Of a stretch of 64,000 bases of DNA, positions 8,878 through 17,054 are shown one piece after another. Every line of letters starts with the position of its first letter. Position 1 is the first letter of the stretch. The notes under the pieces are model-generated. The model did no database searches and was not told the origin of the DNA. It saw only the letters and a program-made list of their open reading frames with translations. This DNA is from Desmospora activa DSM 45169 (GTDB lineage: Bacteria > Bacillota > Bacilli > Thermoactinomycetales > DSM-45169): contig NZ_PZZP01000002.1 in assembly GCF_003046315.1 (NCBI RefSeq), forward strand, positions 124,001 to 188,000, in the 5' to 3' direction. Made by a program: the position numbers and the translations under genes.

Positions 8878-8907
8878 ACTATACAATTTTGTACCAAATG
8901 CGCTCAA
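8878..8907 (-). promoter_or_regulatory. Sigma-A promoter of the metH operon
   Basis: TTGAGC (8907-8902) and TATAGT (8883-8878) are separated by 18 bp on the minus strand. This places transcription start just before the riboswitch P1 helix. Confidence 0.7.
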
Positions 8908-9004
8908 TTGTTTATTAACTATAGAGGAATTCATCTATTTTGTCAATGAAAAAGCCCAAGCGATGTCATGAAGTGAGACTGCTCATAAACCCTGGTAATG
9001 GGAG

Positions 9005-9178
9005 GAGGGGAGTGATTTCCGGTGTAGCGCCTTTTACACTAAAGCACAAGTCTTGCTTCAGTCACTTCAGTTCCTCAGTCTCGCTTTGCACGAAAGCACA
9101 AGTCTCGCTTCAGTCACTTCGTTCCTTAGTCTCTCTTTGACCGACAACCCAGCGGAGTCGTCTCCGCAGTCCCCAACC
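9005..9178. repeat. Dispersed intergenic repeat, copy 2
   Basis: This block repeats the organisation of 690-848: a GATTTCCGGTG lead, two CACAAGTCTTGCTTCAGTCA-type units starting at 9037 and 9089 (52 bp apart because of one extra base), the GCGGAG..CTCCGC hairpin and an AACCGT tail. An insertion of about 13 bases follows the lead. It lies between the metH promoter and the transporter gene. Apart from this and the terminator at 9179-9207, I see nothing else in 8908-9373. Confidence 0.8.
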
Positions 9179-9207
9179 GTAACCCTACCCTAATGGGGTT
9201 ACTTTTT
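9179..9207 (+). terminator. Intrinsic terminator after repeat copy 2
   Basis: GTAACCC / GGGTTAC arms with a 10-nt loop are followed by TTTTT. It directly abuts the repeat and has no upstream plus-strand gene, as with the terminator after copy 1. Confidence 0.65.
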
Positions 9208-9373
9208 CGACTTCATGCTTAGAGATCGGTATACTGGGCAGAATACGTCGACAAGAAGCCCCTTTTCACTACTAAAATAACTCAGAGGAAATATAAGGGG
9301 TTTAGCAACCGTTTAAGCAGGGAAAACGGTTTTGATTCCTATCATGTCAAAAAATGATTGTGGAGGTTTTTTG

Positions 9374-10276
9374 GTGAAGAAATTATCGATCGGATTCCTG
9401 TTACTGATACTGACGGTCGCCGTGGCAGTCGGTTGTGCCGGGGCCGGTGACTCCGCCGAAGGTAAAATCGTCGTCTCCGGAAAAGATTGGACAGAACAAT
9501 GGATCCTGGCTCACATCTACGGCGAGTATTTAAAAGCGCACACTGATCTGGATGTGGAAGTGAAGGAAGGGTTGGGATCGGAAACCGTCTTGACGGAAGC
9601 GATGAAAAAAGGCGATGTGGATATGTATGTGGAGTATAGCGGTACAGGATACCTCGTCTTCTTAAAACAACAGTATATCCCCGATACCGACCCGGCAGAG
9701 ATATACGAGCAAACGAAAAAAGGTTATCTAAAAGAGTTTAATTTCCAATGGTTGGAGCCGATTGGATTTGCCAATAACCATGCCTTAGCCGTCACTGCGG
9801 ACACCGCAAAAAAGAAAAACCTAAAAACCTTAAGCGACCTCAAAGGAAAAGCGGAGCAAATGAGTATCGGTGCTCCCGGAACTTTTTATGAACGGGAAGA
9901 CGGGTACAAGGGCTATACCAAACAATACGGTTATGAATTCGGCAAAACGGTCTCCCTGGATGAAGATGTGATGTATACCGCGGTTAAAAATGGTGAGGTG
10001 GATCTGATTGTAGCTTTCTCCACTGACCCTCGCATCGAGCAATTTAATCTTCAACCCTTGGAAGACGACAAAAAGTATTTCCCACCCTATGACGCCGCTC
10101 CTGTCATCCGTAAGGAAGTACTGGACGCCAACCCCGGACTGGAAGAGACGATCAACGAACTCGCCGGAAACATCAGTACCGAGGAAATGATGGCAATGAA
10201 CGCTGAAGTAAACCAAAAAAATAAAAAGCCCCAAGATGTCGCGAGGGAATTCCTGGAGAAAAAAGGGTTGCTGTAA
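9374..10276 (+). CDS. Quaternary-amine ABC transporter substrate-binding lipoprotein (OpuC/OsmF type)
   Basis: The GTG at 9374 follows GGAGG by 7 nt and gives a lipoprotein signal peptide ending in the lipobox AVGC (lipidated C21). The mature domain (about 30-300) resembles the OpuAC/ProX-like fold of glycine-betaine, carnitine or choline binders, with the early motif GKDWTEQWIL, the GDVDMYVEYSGTG segment and the late IAFSTDPRI-like segment seen in OpuCC. It would sit on the outer face of the membrane and deliver compatible solutes to the ATPase and permease encoded downstream. The gene is separated from those by about 390 bp of repeats, so expression may be partly independent. A longer frame starting at 9332 has no ribosome binding site. 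Confidence 0.88.
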   Translation: MKKLSIGFLLLILTVAVAVGCAGAGDSAEGKIVVSGKDWTEQWILAHIYGEYLKAHTDLDVEVKEGLGSETVLTEAMKKGDVDMYVEYSGTGYLVFLKQQYIPDTDPAEIYEQTKKGYLKEFNFQWLEPIGFANNHALAVTADTAKKKNLKTLSDLKGKAEQMSIGAPGTFYEREDGYKGYTKQYGYEFGKTVSLDEDVMYTAVKNGEVDLIVAFSTDPRIEQFNLQPLEDDKKYFPPYDAAPVIRKEVLDANPGLEETINELAGNISTEEMMAMNAEVNQKNKKPQDVAREFLEKKGLL

Positions 10277-10385
10277 ATGTTATTCCGGTTATCACTGAAT
10301 GATGGAGGGGATTTTTGAAAGCAAAGTGCCCTTCCTGTTCCACTTAGCGGTAGCCGTCGAGGGCGGGGAAAAACGGTGCTTTACA

Positions 10386-10432
10386 CACAAGTCTCGCTAT
10401 AGTCACTCCGTTCCCAAGTCTCGCACTGCTAT
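10386..10432. repeat. Dispersed intergenic repeat, diverged single unit
   Basis: The stretch ACAAGTCTCGCTATAGTCAC continuing to AGTCTCGC matches one unit of the repeats at 708 and 9037 with several substitutions. It is a degenerate third location of the same family. Confidence 0.6.
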
Positions 10433-10463
10433 ATGTTTGAGCGATAGCGAGTTTGCCCGCGCT

Positions 10464-10559
10464 CAACCTCTTAGCGATATCCTCTATAATCAGGTGTCCC
10501 GTGAGGGGCAACCTATTAGCGATATCCCCTATAATCAGGTGTCCCGTGAGGGGCAACCT
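10464..10559. repeat. 45-bp direct tandem repeat
   Basis: Two full copies (10464-10508 and 10509-10553) and the start of a third repeat with a 45-bp period. Each contains TAGCGATATCC, TATAATCAGGTGTCCCG and TGAGGGGCAACCT. The copies differ at only two positions. They lie between the binding-protein gene and the ATPase gene of the same transporter. The TATAATC inside each copy is -10-like on the plus strand. Confidence 0.85.
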
Positions 10560-10662
10560 CGACGGCTGGAGCGAACAGCTCCTTGCTTCTTCGTAAACAG
10601 CAAGAGCACGCAGGCTCAAAAATTCCTCTCCTCCATCTAAAATGCTTATGGAGAATGGATAT

Positions 10663-11778
10663 ATGATTCAATTTAACAACATCGAAAAAACGTACAACGA
10701 TGGCACGGTTGCAATCCAGGATCTCACCCTGGAGGTTCGGGAAGGGGAACTCTTAACGTTGATTGGTCCCAGCGGTTGTGGAAAAACAACGACCATGCGT
10801 ATGATTAATCGCTTGATCGAACCCACCGCCGGCACCATCACTATCCGTGGCGAAGACATCTCCCGCCTCGATGCGGTGGAACTAAGGCGGAGCATCGGGT
10901 ATGTGATTCAACAGATCGGACTGTTTCCCCATATGACGGTTGAGCAGAATATCTCGCTGGTGCCGCGGTTAAAAGGCTGGAAATCACAACAATACCAACA
11001 GCGGGTGGATGAGTTGTTGCAGCTGGTCGGCCTTGATCCCGCCACTTTTAAAAAGCGATATCCGGCGGAGCTCTCCGGCGGACAACAGCAGCGTGTCGGT
11101 GTGATTCGTGCCTTGGCGGCGGAACCGGATATCATCCTTATGGATGAACCGTTTAGCGCCTTAGATCCAATTAGTCGGGAACAACTTCAAGATGATATCG
11201 TCCGCCTGCAGGAAGAGATCCAAAAAACGATTGTATTTGTCACCCATGATATGGATGAAGCGATTAAGATCTCCCAACGTATCGCCATTATGCGGGAAGG
11301 GAAGCTGGTGCAGGTGGATACACCGAAACAGATTTTACACCATCCCGCTGATGATTTTGTGCGCGATTTTATCGGTGAGAATCGTCTAGACGTTGCCTTT
11401 CCCCAGGCGGCCGATCTGATGATCACAGCGATCACTACTGTTAAAAAATCGGATGGGTTGAGTGAGACTGTTCACACCATGAGAGAAAAACAGGTAGATA
11501 CGCTGTTTGTAACCGACAACGATGGTACTCTCGCCGGTCAGATTGATTTCTCCGCCTTGGCTGATGATGCGGCAGAGGGGAAAACTGCGGCTGATATCAT
11601 GGAGACCGACATTCCCGCTATAGCAGAGACTGATCCGTTGCAGGATGCGGCGCAATTATTTGAGCAGAATCACCGTATCCGAGCCATCCCTGTCCTCCGG
11701 GATGGATTTCTCATCGGTGTCGTCACTCGCGACAGCCTGATGAGAAGCTTAGCACAATGGAACCCCAGCGGAAATTAG
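10663..11778 (+). CDS. Quaternary-amine ABC transporter ATPase with CBS domains (OpuCA type)
   Basis: The ABC domain shows Walker A GPSGCGKT, signature LSGGQQQRVGV, Walker B IILMDEPFSALDP and the H-loop FVTHD. The C-terminal 120 residues form a CBS pair, which in OpuA-type ATPases senses ionic strength or nucleotide to gate osmolyte uptake. I chose the ATG at 10663, preceded by GGAG, because the protein then begins as the family does (MIQFNNIEKTYNDG); an ATG at 10642 would add seven residues. It is followed after 12 nt by the permease gene. Confidence 0.9.
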   Translation: MIQFNNIEKTYNDGTVAIQDLTLEVREGELLTLIGPSGCGKTTTMRMINRLIEPTAGTITIRGEDISRLDAVELRRSIGYVIQQIGLFPHMTVEQNISLVPRLKGWKSQQYQQRVDELLQLVGLDPATFKKRYPAELSGGQQQRVGVIRALAAEPDIILMDEPFSALDPISREQLQDDIVRLQEEIQKTIVFVTHDMDEAIKISQRIAIMREGKLVQVDTPKQILHHPADDFVRDFIGENRLDVAFPQAADLMITAITTVKKSDGLSETVHTMREKQVDTLFVTDNDGTLAGQIDFSALADDAAEGKTAADIMETDIPAIAETDPLQDAAQLFEQNHRIRAIPVLRDGFLIGVVTRDSLMRSLAQWNPSGN

Positions 11779-11790
11779 AGGAGGAAACTG

Positions 11791-12423
11791 ATGAATTTGC
11801 TGGAAACCATGATTGATCGGAAGGACGAAATCCTCACCCATATGGGGGAGCATTTAACTATGTCTCTACTGGCGATCGCCATCGCCATTCTGATCGCCGT
11901 TCCCGTCGGCATCTTGCTGACGCGCTTCCGCCGGATCGCCGAACCGATCATCGGAGTAACCGCCGTTATCCAGACCGTTCCCGGCTTGGCACTGCTGGCG
12001 TTTATGGTACCGATCTTCGGCATCGGCACCTTGCCGGCGATCATCGCTTTTACGCTTTACGCGTTGTTGCCGATCCTACGCAATACTTATACGGGCATTA
12101 TCGGGGTAGATAAAGCGGTAGTCGATGCCGGACGAGGGATGGGCATGACCTCCCGCCAAATCCTGTTTATGGTGGAGCTGCCCCTCTCCCTACCCGTCAT
12201 TATGGCAGGAATTCGCACCTCCTCCGTTTTTACCATCGGCCTGGCGGCACTGGCTGCCTTTATCGGTGCCGGCGGACTGGGTGAGCTAATCATTCGCGGT
12301 ATGAGTATGTACGATAATAACTTAGTGCTGGCCGGAGCCATTCCGGCGGCGCTGTTAGCCATTTTGTTCGATACTCTCCTGCGCTTGATCGAAAACAAAG
12401 TCACCCCCCGCGGCTTAAAATAA
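11791..12423 (+). CDS. Quaternary-amine ABC transporter permease (OpuCB type)
   Basis: The 210-residue protein has five to six hydrophobic segments and the BPD permease EAA-like loop (GAGRGMGMTSRQILFMVELPLSLP). It resembles OpuBB/OpuCB permeases, which translocate betaine-type solutes. GAGGAGG precedes the ATG by 6 nt. Known OpuC systems have a second permease (OpuCD); none is present here, so this permease may act as a homodimer. The transcript ends at the strong hairpin 12454-12494. Confidence 0.9.
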   Translation: MNLLETMIDRKDEILTHMGEHLTMSLLAIAIAILIAVPVGILLTRFRRIAEPIIGVTAVIQTVPGLALLAFMVPIFGIGTLPAIIAFTLYALLPILRNTYTGIIGVDKAVVDAGRGMGMTSRQILFMVELPLSLPVIMAGIRTSSVFTIGLAALAAFIGAGGLGELIIRGMSMYDNNLVLAGAIPAALLAILFDTLLRLIENKVTPRGLK

Positions 12424-12453
12424 TGCGATAAACGAAATCCTTCTTCAACTACT

Positions 12454-12494
12454 GCAACACCCCCGCCGACCTATTCCGTTGGCGGGGGTGTTGC
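12454..12494 (+). terminator. Strong hairpin after the opu-type genes
   Basis: A perfect 14-bp stem (GCAACACCCCCGCC / GGCGGGGGTGTTGC) with a 13-nt loop lies 30 nt after the permease stop. The downstream T tract is weak, so it may act as terminator or mRNA end stabiliser. Confidence 0.75.
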
Positions 12495-12615
12495 AATTTC
12501 TCATTTCCCCTCCTTACAAGTGCGAGGCTGCTAACAAACCTCAAGGGTAGTCACCCACTCGACAGCAAAAGTCTCGTCAGTCGCGACTCCTTCCATTCAA
12601 CGGCGAGGCCAATTT

Positions 12616-14097
12616 TCAAAAATAAGGCGTTGTCCCCTTTTGCCCCGACGGAAGCGTGAGATACTCCTGCATTAATCGCCCCAACAAACGAATTCCCTGT
12701 TCCAGTTCCTCATCGGTGACACAGGAAAAACTGATACGCAAATGGTTCCACTCCACATCACCGGGATAACAGGCACTTCCCGGCAAAAAATGGAGGCTCT
12801 CTTTTTCTGCCCGCTCCAACAATAAAAGCGCATTCGCTCCAGCGGGTAGGCTGAGCCAGAGATTGAGTCCGCCTCGGGGAACGTTCCATGTCACTCCTGT
12901 GGGAGCATACTCTTCCAGCAAGCGCACGGCAAGATCCCGCTTTTGGGCCAAATCTTTCCGCAAGCGGTTTAAATAACGAGAAAAGACTTGTGATTGAAAC
13001 AGCGCCAACACCACTTTTTGATTGAGAAGCGGATTGCCCAAATCGGCGTTGGCCTTTGCCGCCAACAGCCGCTCCCGCACTCGGCCTGAGGCGATCAAAT
13101 ATCCGACCCGGCAACTGGGAGCCAGCATTTTGCCCAACCCTTTGACATAGATGACGCTTCCCCGTCGATCCAACGCTTGCAAAGGCGGTGGTGGTGGTTC
13201 ATGAAAATAAACCTCACTCCAAGGATCATCCTCCAACACGAGGCAGTTTAACTGATTGGCCAATTCGATCAGCTCGCGTCGCCGCCGCTCGCTCATCACG
13301 GTTCCCGTTGGATTGTGAAAGGTGGGGACAGTATAAATCAACTTCGGCGAGCCTCCGCTGTCCAGCAGTGGAAGAAGACGCTCCACCCGCATGCCTTCTT
13401 GATCGACGGGAACAGACCATACGGTGGCACCACGACTTTTAAACACATCAATGGCAGCGGAATACGTCGGCTCCTCTGTCACCACGATATCACCCGGTCC
13501 CAAAAAACAACGGGCTACCAGATCGATTCCCTGCTGTGACCCATTGGTGATCAGAATCTGTTCCGGCGAAACTTGGAGTCGTTCCCGTTCCATATACTGC
13601 GCCAAGTAATTGCGCAACTCCGTATCCCCTTGGATCTCCCCAAATTGTGCCAGCACCTCCGGATCCGCTGCAATCATGCGGGTGACGCTGTCCGCCAAGG
13701 CCTGCGTCGGCAACAAGTGGGGATGAACTGTCGACAGGGAAAGGTTAATCGCCGCCGCAGTCCGATTAAAATGAAAGTGTTGCGACCGATGAACATAATC
13801 GGGAATCGGCGGAGAATTGTTCTCTTCCGATTTGCGTTGCTGCCAACTCGTTCCCACCACATCGGCGGCGACAAACACCCCTTTTCCTTTGACCCGGTTT
13901 ACCAGGCGCCGCTCCTCCAGCAATTTTAAGGCATGGGTTACCGTCACAGGGCTCACCTGCAGCACACGGGACAACTCCCGCACCGTGGGCAGTTGTGCTC
14001 CTGGATCAAAGTGACCGGATAATATCCGATCGGCGATCCCCTCTTCGATCTGACGTGCAAGCGGTATAGTGGAACCCCGGTTCAGCTTGATGTTCAT
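12616..14097 (-). CDS. MocR-family (GntR HTH + aminotransferase) regulator, probably PdxR-like
   Basis: The first 70 residues are a GntR winged helix (DRILSGHFDPGAQLPTVREL ... SPVTVTHALK). Residues about 110-490 are a fold-type I aminotransferase domain with the PLP lysine in the region VKGLGKMLAP and the following RVGYL. Such regulators sense PLP. Divergent placement next to pdxK and the TGTTACAG repeats between the genes suggest control of vitamin B6 salvage and of its own promoter. ATG 14097 has AGGAGG upstream; a 25-residue extension to 14172 would run across the operator. The length of 493 residues is typical of the family. Confidence 0.88.
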   Translation of the reverse strand: MNIKLNRGSTIPLARQIEEGIADRILSGHFDPGAQLPTVRELSRVLQVSPVTVTHALKLLEERRLVNRVKGKGVFVAADVVGTSWQQRKSEENNSPPIPDYVHRSQHFHFNRTAAAINLSLSTVHPHLLPTQALADSVTRMIAADPEVLAQFGEIQGDTELRNYLAQYMERERLQVSPEQILITNGSQQGIDLVARCFLGPGDIVVTEEPTYSAAIDVFKSRGATVWSVPVDQEGMRVERLLPLLDSGGSPKLIYTVPTFHNPTGTVMSERRRRELIELANQLNCLVLEDDPWSEVYFHEPPPPPLQALDRRGSVIYVKGLGKMLAPSCRVGYLIASGRVRERLLAAKANADLGNPLLNQKVVLALFQSQVFSRYLNRLRKDLAQKRDLAVRLLEEYAPTGVTWNVPRGGLNLWLSLPAGANALLLLERAEKESLHFLPGSACYPGDVEWNHLRISFSCVTDEELEQGIRLLGRLMQEYLTLPSGQKGTTPYF

Positions 14098-14112
14098 CCT
14101 CTTCCTCCTATG

Positions 14113-14220
14113 TGTTACAGTGCGTAATTGACTGTTACAGTTCACCCTCTTTAAAATAATACCAAACACCATCCCTACTGCGCATCACAGGCGAAACAGA
14201 CTAAGTATCGCCCTGTAACA
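14113..14220. promoter_or_regulatory. Candidate PdxR/MocR operator array
   Basis: TGTTACAG occurs at 14113-14120 and again at 14133-14140, exactly 20 bp apart (two helical turns). An inverted partner CTGTAACA lies at 14213-14220, just before the pdxK ribosome binding site. Two direct repeats plus one inverted repeat between a MocR gene and its divergent target is the arrangement described for PdxR-type regulators. Site identity is from sequence; the regulator assignment is inference. Confidence 0.65.
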
Positions 14221-14236
14221 AAAAGGAGGAGCACCT

Positions 14237-15064
14237 ATGTCGATCCGCAAAGCATTGACCATCGCCGGTTCAGACACCAGCGGCGGAGCCGGGATTCAAG
14301 CCGATTTAAAAACATTCCAGGAGCATGGCGTCTATGGCATGAGCGCCATTACTACTGTTGTCACGATGGACCCCGACAACGGCTGGGCTCATCACAGTGA
14401 TCCGCTAAACCTGGACACCGTGGAAGCCCAACTGAAAACCGTGTTACAAGGGACAAGCGTCGATGCCACCAAAACCGGCATGCTGGGTTCCGTCGAATTG
14501 ATCGAACGAGTGGCAGATTGGGTCGATCGCTATGAGACTGGGCCTTTCGTTGTCGATCCGGTTATGGTTTGCAAAGGAACCGATGAACTGATGCATCCGG
14601 AGACAGCGGAAAGTTTAAAAGAAATATTGGTACCCAAAGCAACCGTCGTCACTCCCAATCTGTTTGAAGCGGGAGTATTGAGCGGGCTGGGAACAATTAC
14701 AACTGTAGAAGCATTAAAAGAAGCCGCCATCGCCATCCATCAGTTGGGACCTGCTTATGTATTGGTCAAAGGAGGCGGAAAACTGGGTGGGGATACCGTC
14801 GTCGATGTTCTCTATGACGGCAGCAATTTTGAAATCCTGGAATCCGAGCGTTTGGATACTCCCCACATCCATGGTGCAGGCTGTACCTATTCCGCTGCTA
14901 TCACCGCCGAATTGGCCAAAGGTTGGCCCGTAGAGGAAGCGGTCAAACGCGCCAAATCCTTTATCACAGCGGCGATCCGGCACGGCTTTGCCCTCAATCA
15001 ATTTGTTGGACCTGTCTACCACGGCGCCCATCGTTTATTTGCACAAGCGCCAACCCGTTCTTAA
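14237..15064 (+). CDS. pdxK: Pyridoxine/pyridoxal/HMP kinase (PdxK)
   Basis: This ribokinase-fold enzyme phosphorylates B6 vitamers with ATP in the cytosol. The 275-residue protein aligns by eye along its whole length with B. subtilis PdxK: the N-terminal ALTIAGSDTSGGAGIQADLK, DPVMVCKG, TPNLFEA, VLVKGGGKL, and the anion-hole/catalytic motif HGAGCTYSAA. The GAGC cysteine is the feature that distinguishes the Bacillus PdxK/ThiD-like kinases. AAGGAGG precedes the ATG. It is probably controlled by the divergent MocR regulator and ends at a bidirectional hairpin. Confidence 0.92.
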   Translation: MSIRKALTIAGSDTSGGAGIQADLKTFQEHGVYGMSAITTVVTMDPDNGWAHHSDPLNLDTVEAQLKTVLQGTSVDATKTGMLGSVELIERVADWVDRYETGPFVVDPVMVCKGTDELMHPETAESLKEILVPKATVVTPNLFEAGVLSGLGTITTVEALKEAAIAIHQLGPAYVLVKGGGKLGGDTVVDVLYDGSNFEILESERLDTPHIHGAGCTYSAAITAELAKGWPVEEAVKRAKSFITAAIRHGFALNQFVGPVYHGAHRLFAQAPTRS

Positions 15065-15069
15065 CATAC

Positions 15070-15104
15070 AAACCCTCCATCTATTTAAAGCGGATGGAGG
15101 GTTT
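15070..15104. terminator. Bidirectional terminator between pdxK and the EIIA gene
   Basis: AAACCCTCCATC / GATGGAGGGTTT arms with a 10-nt loop lie between the two convergent stop codons. Confidence 0.8.
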
Positions 15105-15126
15105 GATTTATGTTGAAACAAACCGT

Positions 15127-15618
15127 CTACTCCTTCACAGAAACCGTCAAAATGGTATCTCCCGTTTGTACCGCATCACTGTAATGAGGTTCCAGCTTGT
15201 CCACTTTGTCCATATTGGTGATAACAATGGGCGTAATCGTACTTTTGGCCTTCTCCTTCACCAAGTCGAGTGAAAAATCGATGAGCGGATCACCGTTTTT
15301 CACCTTGTCCCCTACTTTTACATGGGCGGAAAAGCCTTCTCCTTCCATAGAGACCGTCTCTAACCCGATGTGCAGTAACAACTCCAGCCCATCCGCCGTC
15401 TGCAACCCGATGGCGTGGTGAGTGGGAAAGAGCTGTACAACTTCCCCCTCCACCGGAGAATACAATGTTCCCTCCTCAGGCTGGATCGCTACGCCGTCCC
15501 CCATCATTTTTTCGGCAAAAACTGGATCTGGCACTTCACTCAAGGCAACCACCCGACCGCGTAACGGTGCTTTTATCACCTGTTCATTAGCGCTTTTTTT
15601 AAACCACTTCTTAAACAT
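15127..15618 (-). CDS. PTS EIIA-Glc family protein, free-standing
   Basis: A 163-residue EIIA-glucose domain with both active-site histidines: H68 in PTHHAIGL and the phospho-accepting H83 in LLLHIGLETV. It would carry phosphate from HPr to a glucose-family EIIB domain. No EIIB or EIIC lies nearby, so it must serve permeases encoded elsewhere, as YpqE does in B. subtilis. The ATG has AGGAGG at ideal spacing. The first 10 residues (MFKKWFKKSA) are basic and amphipathic, which in E. coli EIIA-Glc helps membrane association. Confidence 0.93.
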   Translation of the reverse strand: MFKKWFKKSANEQVIKAPLRGRVVALSEVPDPVFAEKMMGDGVAIQPEEGTLYSPVEGEVVQLFPTHHAIGLQTADGLELLLHIGLETVSMEGEGFSAHVKVGDKVKNGDPLIDFSLDLVKEKAKSTITPIVITNMDKVDKLEPHYSDAVQTGDTILTVSVKE

Positions 15619-15728
15619 CGCAATTCCTCCTGATTAACAGCATAAACCGTTCCATCACTACTATACCAAACAGCCGCAGAATTTGACTTCGGCAACCGGA
15701 TATTATTTGGAATGAAAGCAAGTAATAA

Positions 15729-16049
15729 TCAAATGACTAGTAGCAAATACAGAACAATCCCCAAAATGGGCAAAATAGCCCCCCAATATTCCATCCTAAT
15801 AAAAAACAACGAATGGAATTCCCGTTGCCCATCCCTTGTGCGAATATGGACTTTTTTATTTAGGAATTTTCCTAGAAAAAAAGTTATGATAGCAGCGAGG
15901 AAAAAGCCCAATAACACATATAGATTAGATGCATAGGATTGATCATAAGGAAAGCCGAGCACCTCATACCACAAATAGTTAGAACCACCGACACAAATTC
16001 CAAGAATCAGGAGAATTAAAATCCCAAAATTTTTCTGCACTACAATCAT
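15729..16049 (-). CDS. Small membrane protein of unknown function (106 aa)
   Basis: Three hydrophobic segments are visible (about 8-26, 42-60 and 88-105), with a basic, charged loop (KFLNKKVHIRTRDGQRE) between the second and third. GAGGG precedes the ATG by a short gap. No catalytic motif or known family is recognised. It stands alone; its expression level and partner are not evident. Confidence 0.6.
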   Translation of the reverse strand: MIVVQKNFGILILLILGICVGGSNYLWYEVLGFPYDQSYASNLYVLLGFFLAAIITFFLGKFLNKKVHIRTRDGQREFHSLFFIRMEYWGAILPILGIVLYLLLVI

Positions 16050-16250
16050 TTAAACCCTCATTTCCAAGTACATTTCTATACACGATTATAGCGATATTTC
16101 AAACGGAAACAATGATAATAGCCTTAGCCACTGCTGCGTTTATCCCTGCAGGCCTGTACAGTGGTGAAGCCAGCTCCGGTTCTATTAATCATAACAATAC
16201 CCGACTACCACAGTCCTTCAACTATGGCAATCGGGTAAAATCAAATCCAC

Positions 16251-16586
16251 TCAATCAGCCTTCTTATAAGTACATACCTTTGACTCACCTACTGCTTGTA
16301 CTTTTAGTCTGTTTTTATCCCGTTCAATATTTAAAACTTGATAAGCAAACCCAAAATCCAATCGATATTTATCATCCCCAATATCTTTCCACTGTGCAAC
16401 ACTACCGAATGCTTCACTTCCACCCTGTACAGTCACCGTATTATCACCGGAAAAAATGAAGCCATCAGCACAGCCGCTCTCATCCTTTTTGGTCGCCTCC
16501 CACTCGCCCTCAAAGCCACCACATGCTGTCAACAATGCCAGAGAGCTAAAAACCAGCAATAAACGCTTTTTCAACAATCGCTTCAC
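16251..16586 (-). CDS. Small lipoprotein of unknown function
   Basis: A 111-residue secreted lipoprotein: basic start MKRLLKKR, hydrophobic core and lipobox LTAC (C22). The mature part has a GEWEATKKDESGC segment, FIFSGDNTVTVQ and two further cysteines that could pair. The beta-rich pattern resembles small lipocalin-like or DUF-type lipoproteins of Bacillales, but no family is claimed. The ribosome binding site (GGGAAGTG) is modest. It is separated from its neighbours. Confidence 0.6.
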   Translation of the reverse strand: MKRLLKKRLLLVFSSLALLTACGGFEGEWEATKKDESGCADGFIFSGDNTVTVQGGSEAFGSVAQWKDIGDDKYRLDFGFAYQVLNIERDKNRLKVQAVGESKVCTYKKAD

Positions 16587-16757
16587 TTCCCAATCTTTTT
16601 TTCGTAAATGTCAAAAATAGAAGAACAACTTAGCATTTTATTCGGAAATATTTTCGATGTCAATGGTAATGGAAAATTCTTCGGAACTTGACGTCACTTT
16701 TTTTTGAAAACATTGATTCATTGTGTTTCAACGATGTATACAAGGGGTATATCAATA

Positions 16758-16814
16758 ATGAAAGGGCCGGTCGGGAAGGAAAAATCCTTTAAATTAGCCG
16801 GCAAAAGGGGTTGA
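16758..16814 (+). CDS. Possible 18-aa upstream ORF
   Basis: MKGPVGKEKSFKLAGKRG starts at an ATG after AAGGGGTATATCAATA and ends six bases before the ATG of the next gene. The context before the next gene (AAGGGGTTGATCAAT) is very similar, so both could be translated, possibly coupled. The frame is too short for composition to decide. A GCCGG..CCGGC inverted repeat lies within it. Confidence 0.25.
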   Translation: MKGPVGKEKSFKLAGKRG

Positions 16815-16819
16815 TCAAT

Positions 16820-17005
16820 ATGATCAAAACAATGCTAAAGTTAATGGGAATGGGCCCAAAGCGAATTCATTCTCAAATTAAAAAGCCCCTTCATCATCAC
16901 GGCATCTACAACTATCAGGAGTATGTGCAACTCATGCAGGTGAAGGAAAAAAGCCTGGAGCTACAAAACCAAGACGACTGGATTGATGAATTTAAGGTCG
17001 CATAA
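16820..17005 (+). CDS. Small basic/amphipathic protein of unknown function (61 aa)
   Basis: The frame begins MIKTMLKLMGMGPKR and ends DDWIDEFKVA. The N-terminus is basic and Met/Leu-rich, the middle has HHHG, and the C-terminus is acidic. AAGGGG lies 9 nt before the ATG. A good terminator follows at 17018-17054, supporting a real transcript. No family is recognised. Confidence 0.55.
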   Translation: MIKTMLKLMGMGPKRIHSQIKKPLHHHGIYNYQEYVQLMQVKEKSLELQNQDDWIDEFKVA

Positions 17006-17017
17006 CAAATAAAACCC

Positions 17018-17054
17018 AAAACAACTGCCAGTATTACGCTGGTAGTTGTTTTTT
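17018..17054 (+). terminator. Intrinsic terminator
   Basis: AAACAACTGCCAG / CTGGTAGTTGTTT stem with a 7-nt loop and a run of six T residues, 13 bases after the stop of the small gene. Confidence 0.85.

Noticed and set aside
16112-16459. 115-aa plus-strand frame opposite the small lipoprotein
   Set aside because: Low-complexity mixed composition and no ribosome binding site; the minus strand encodes a clear lipoprotein signal.
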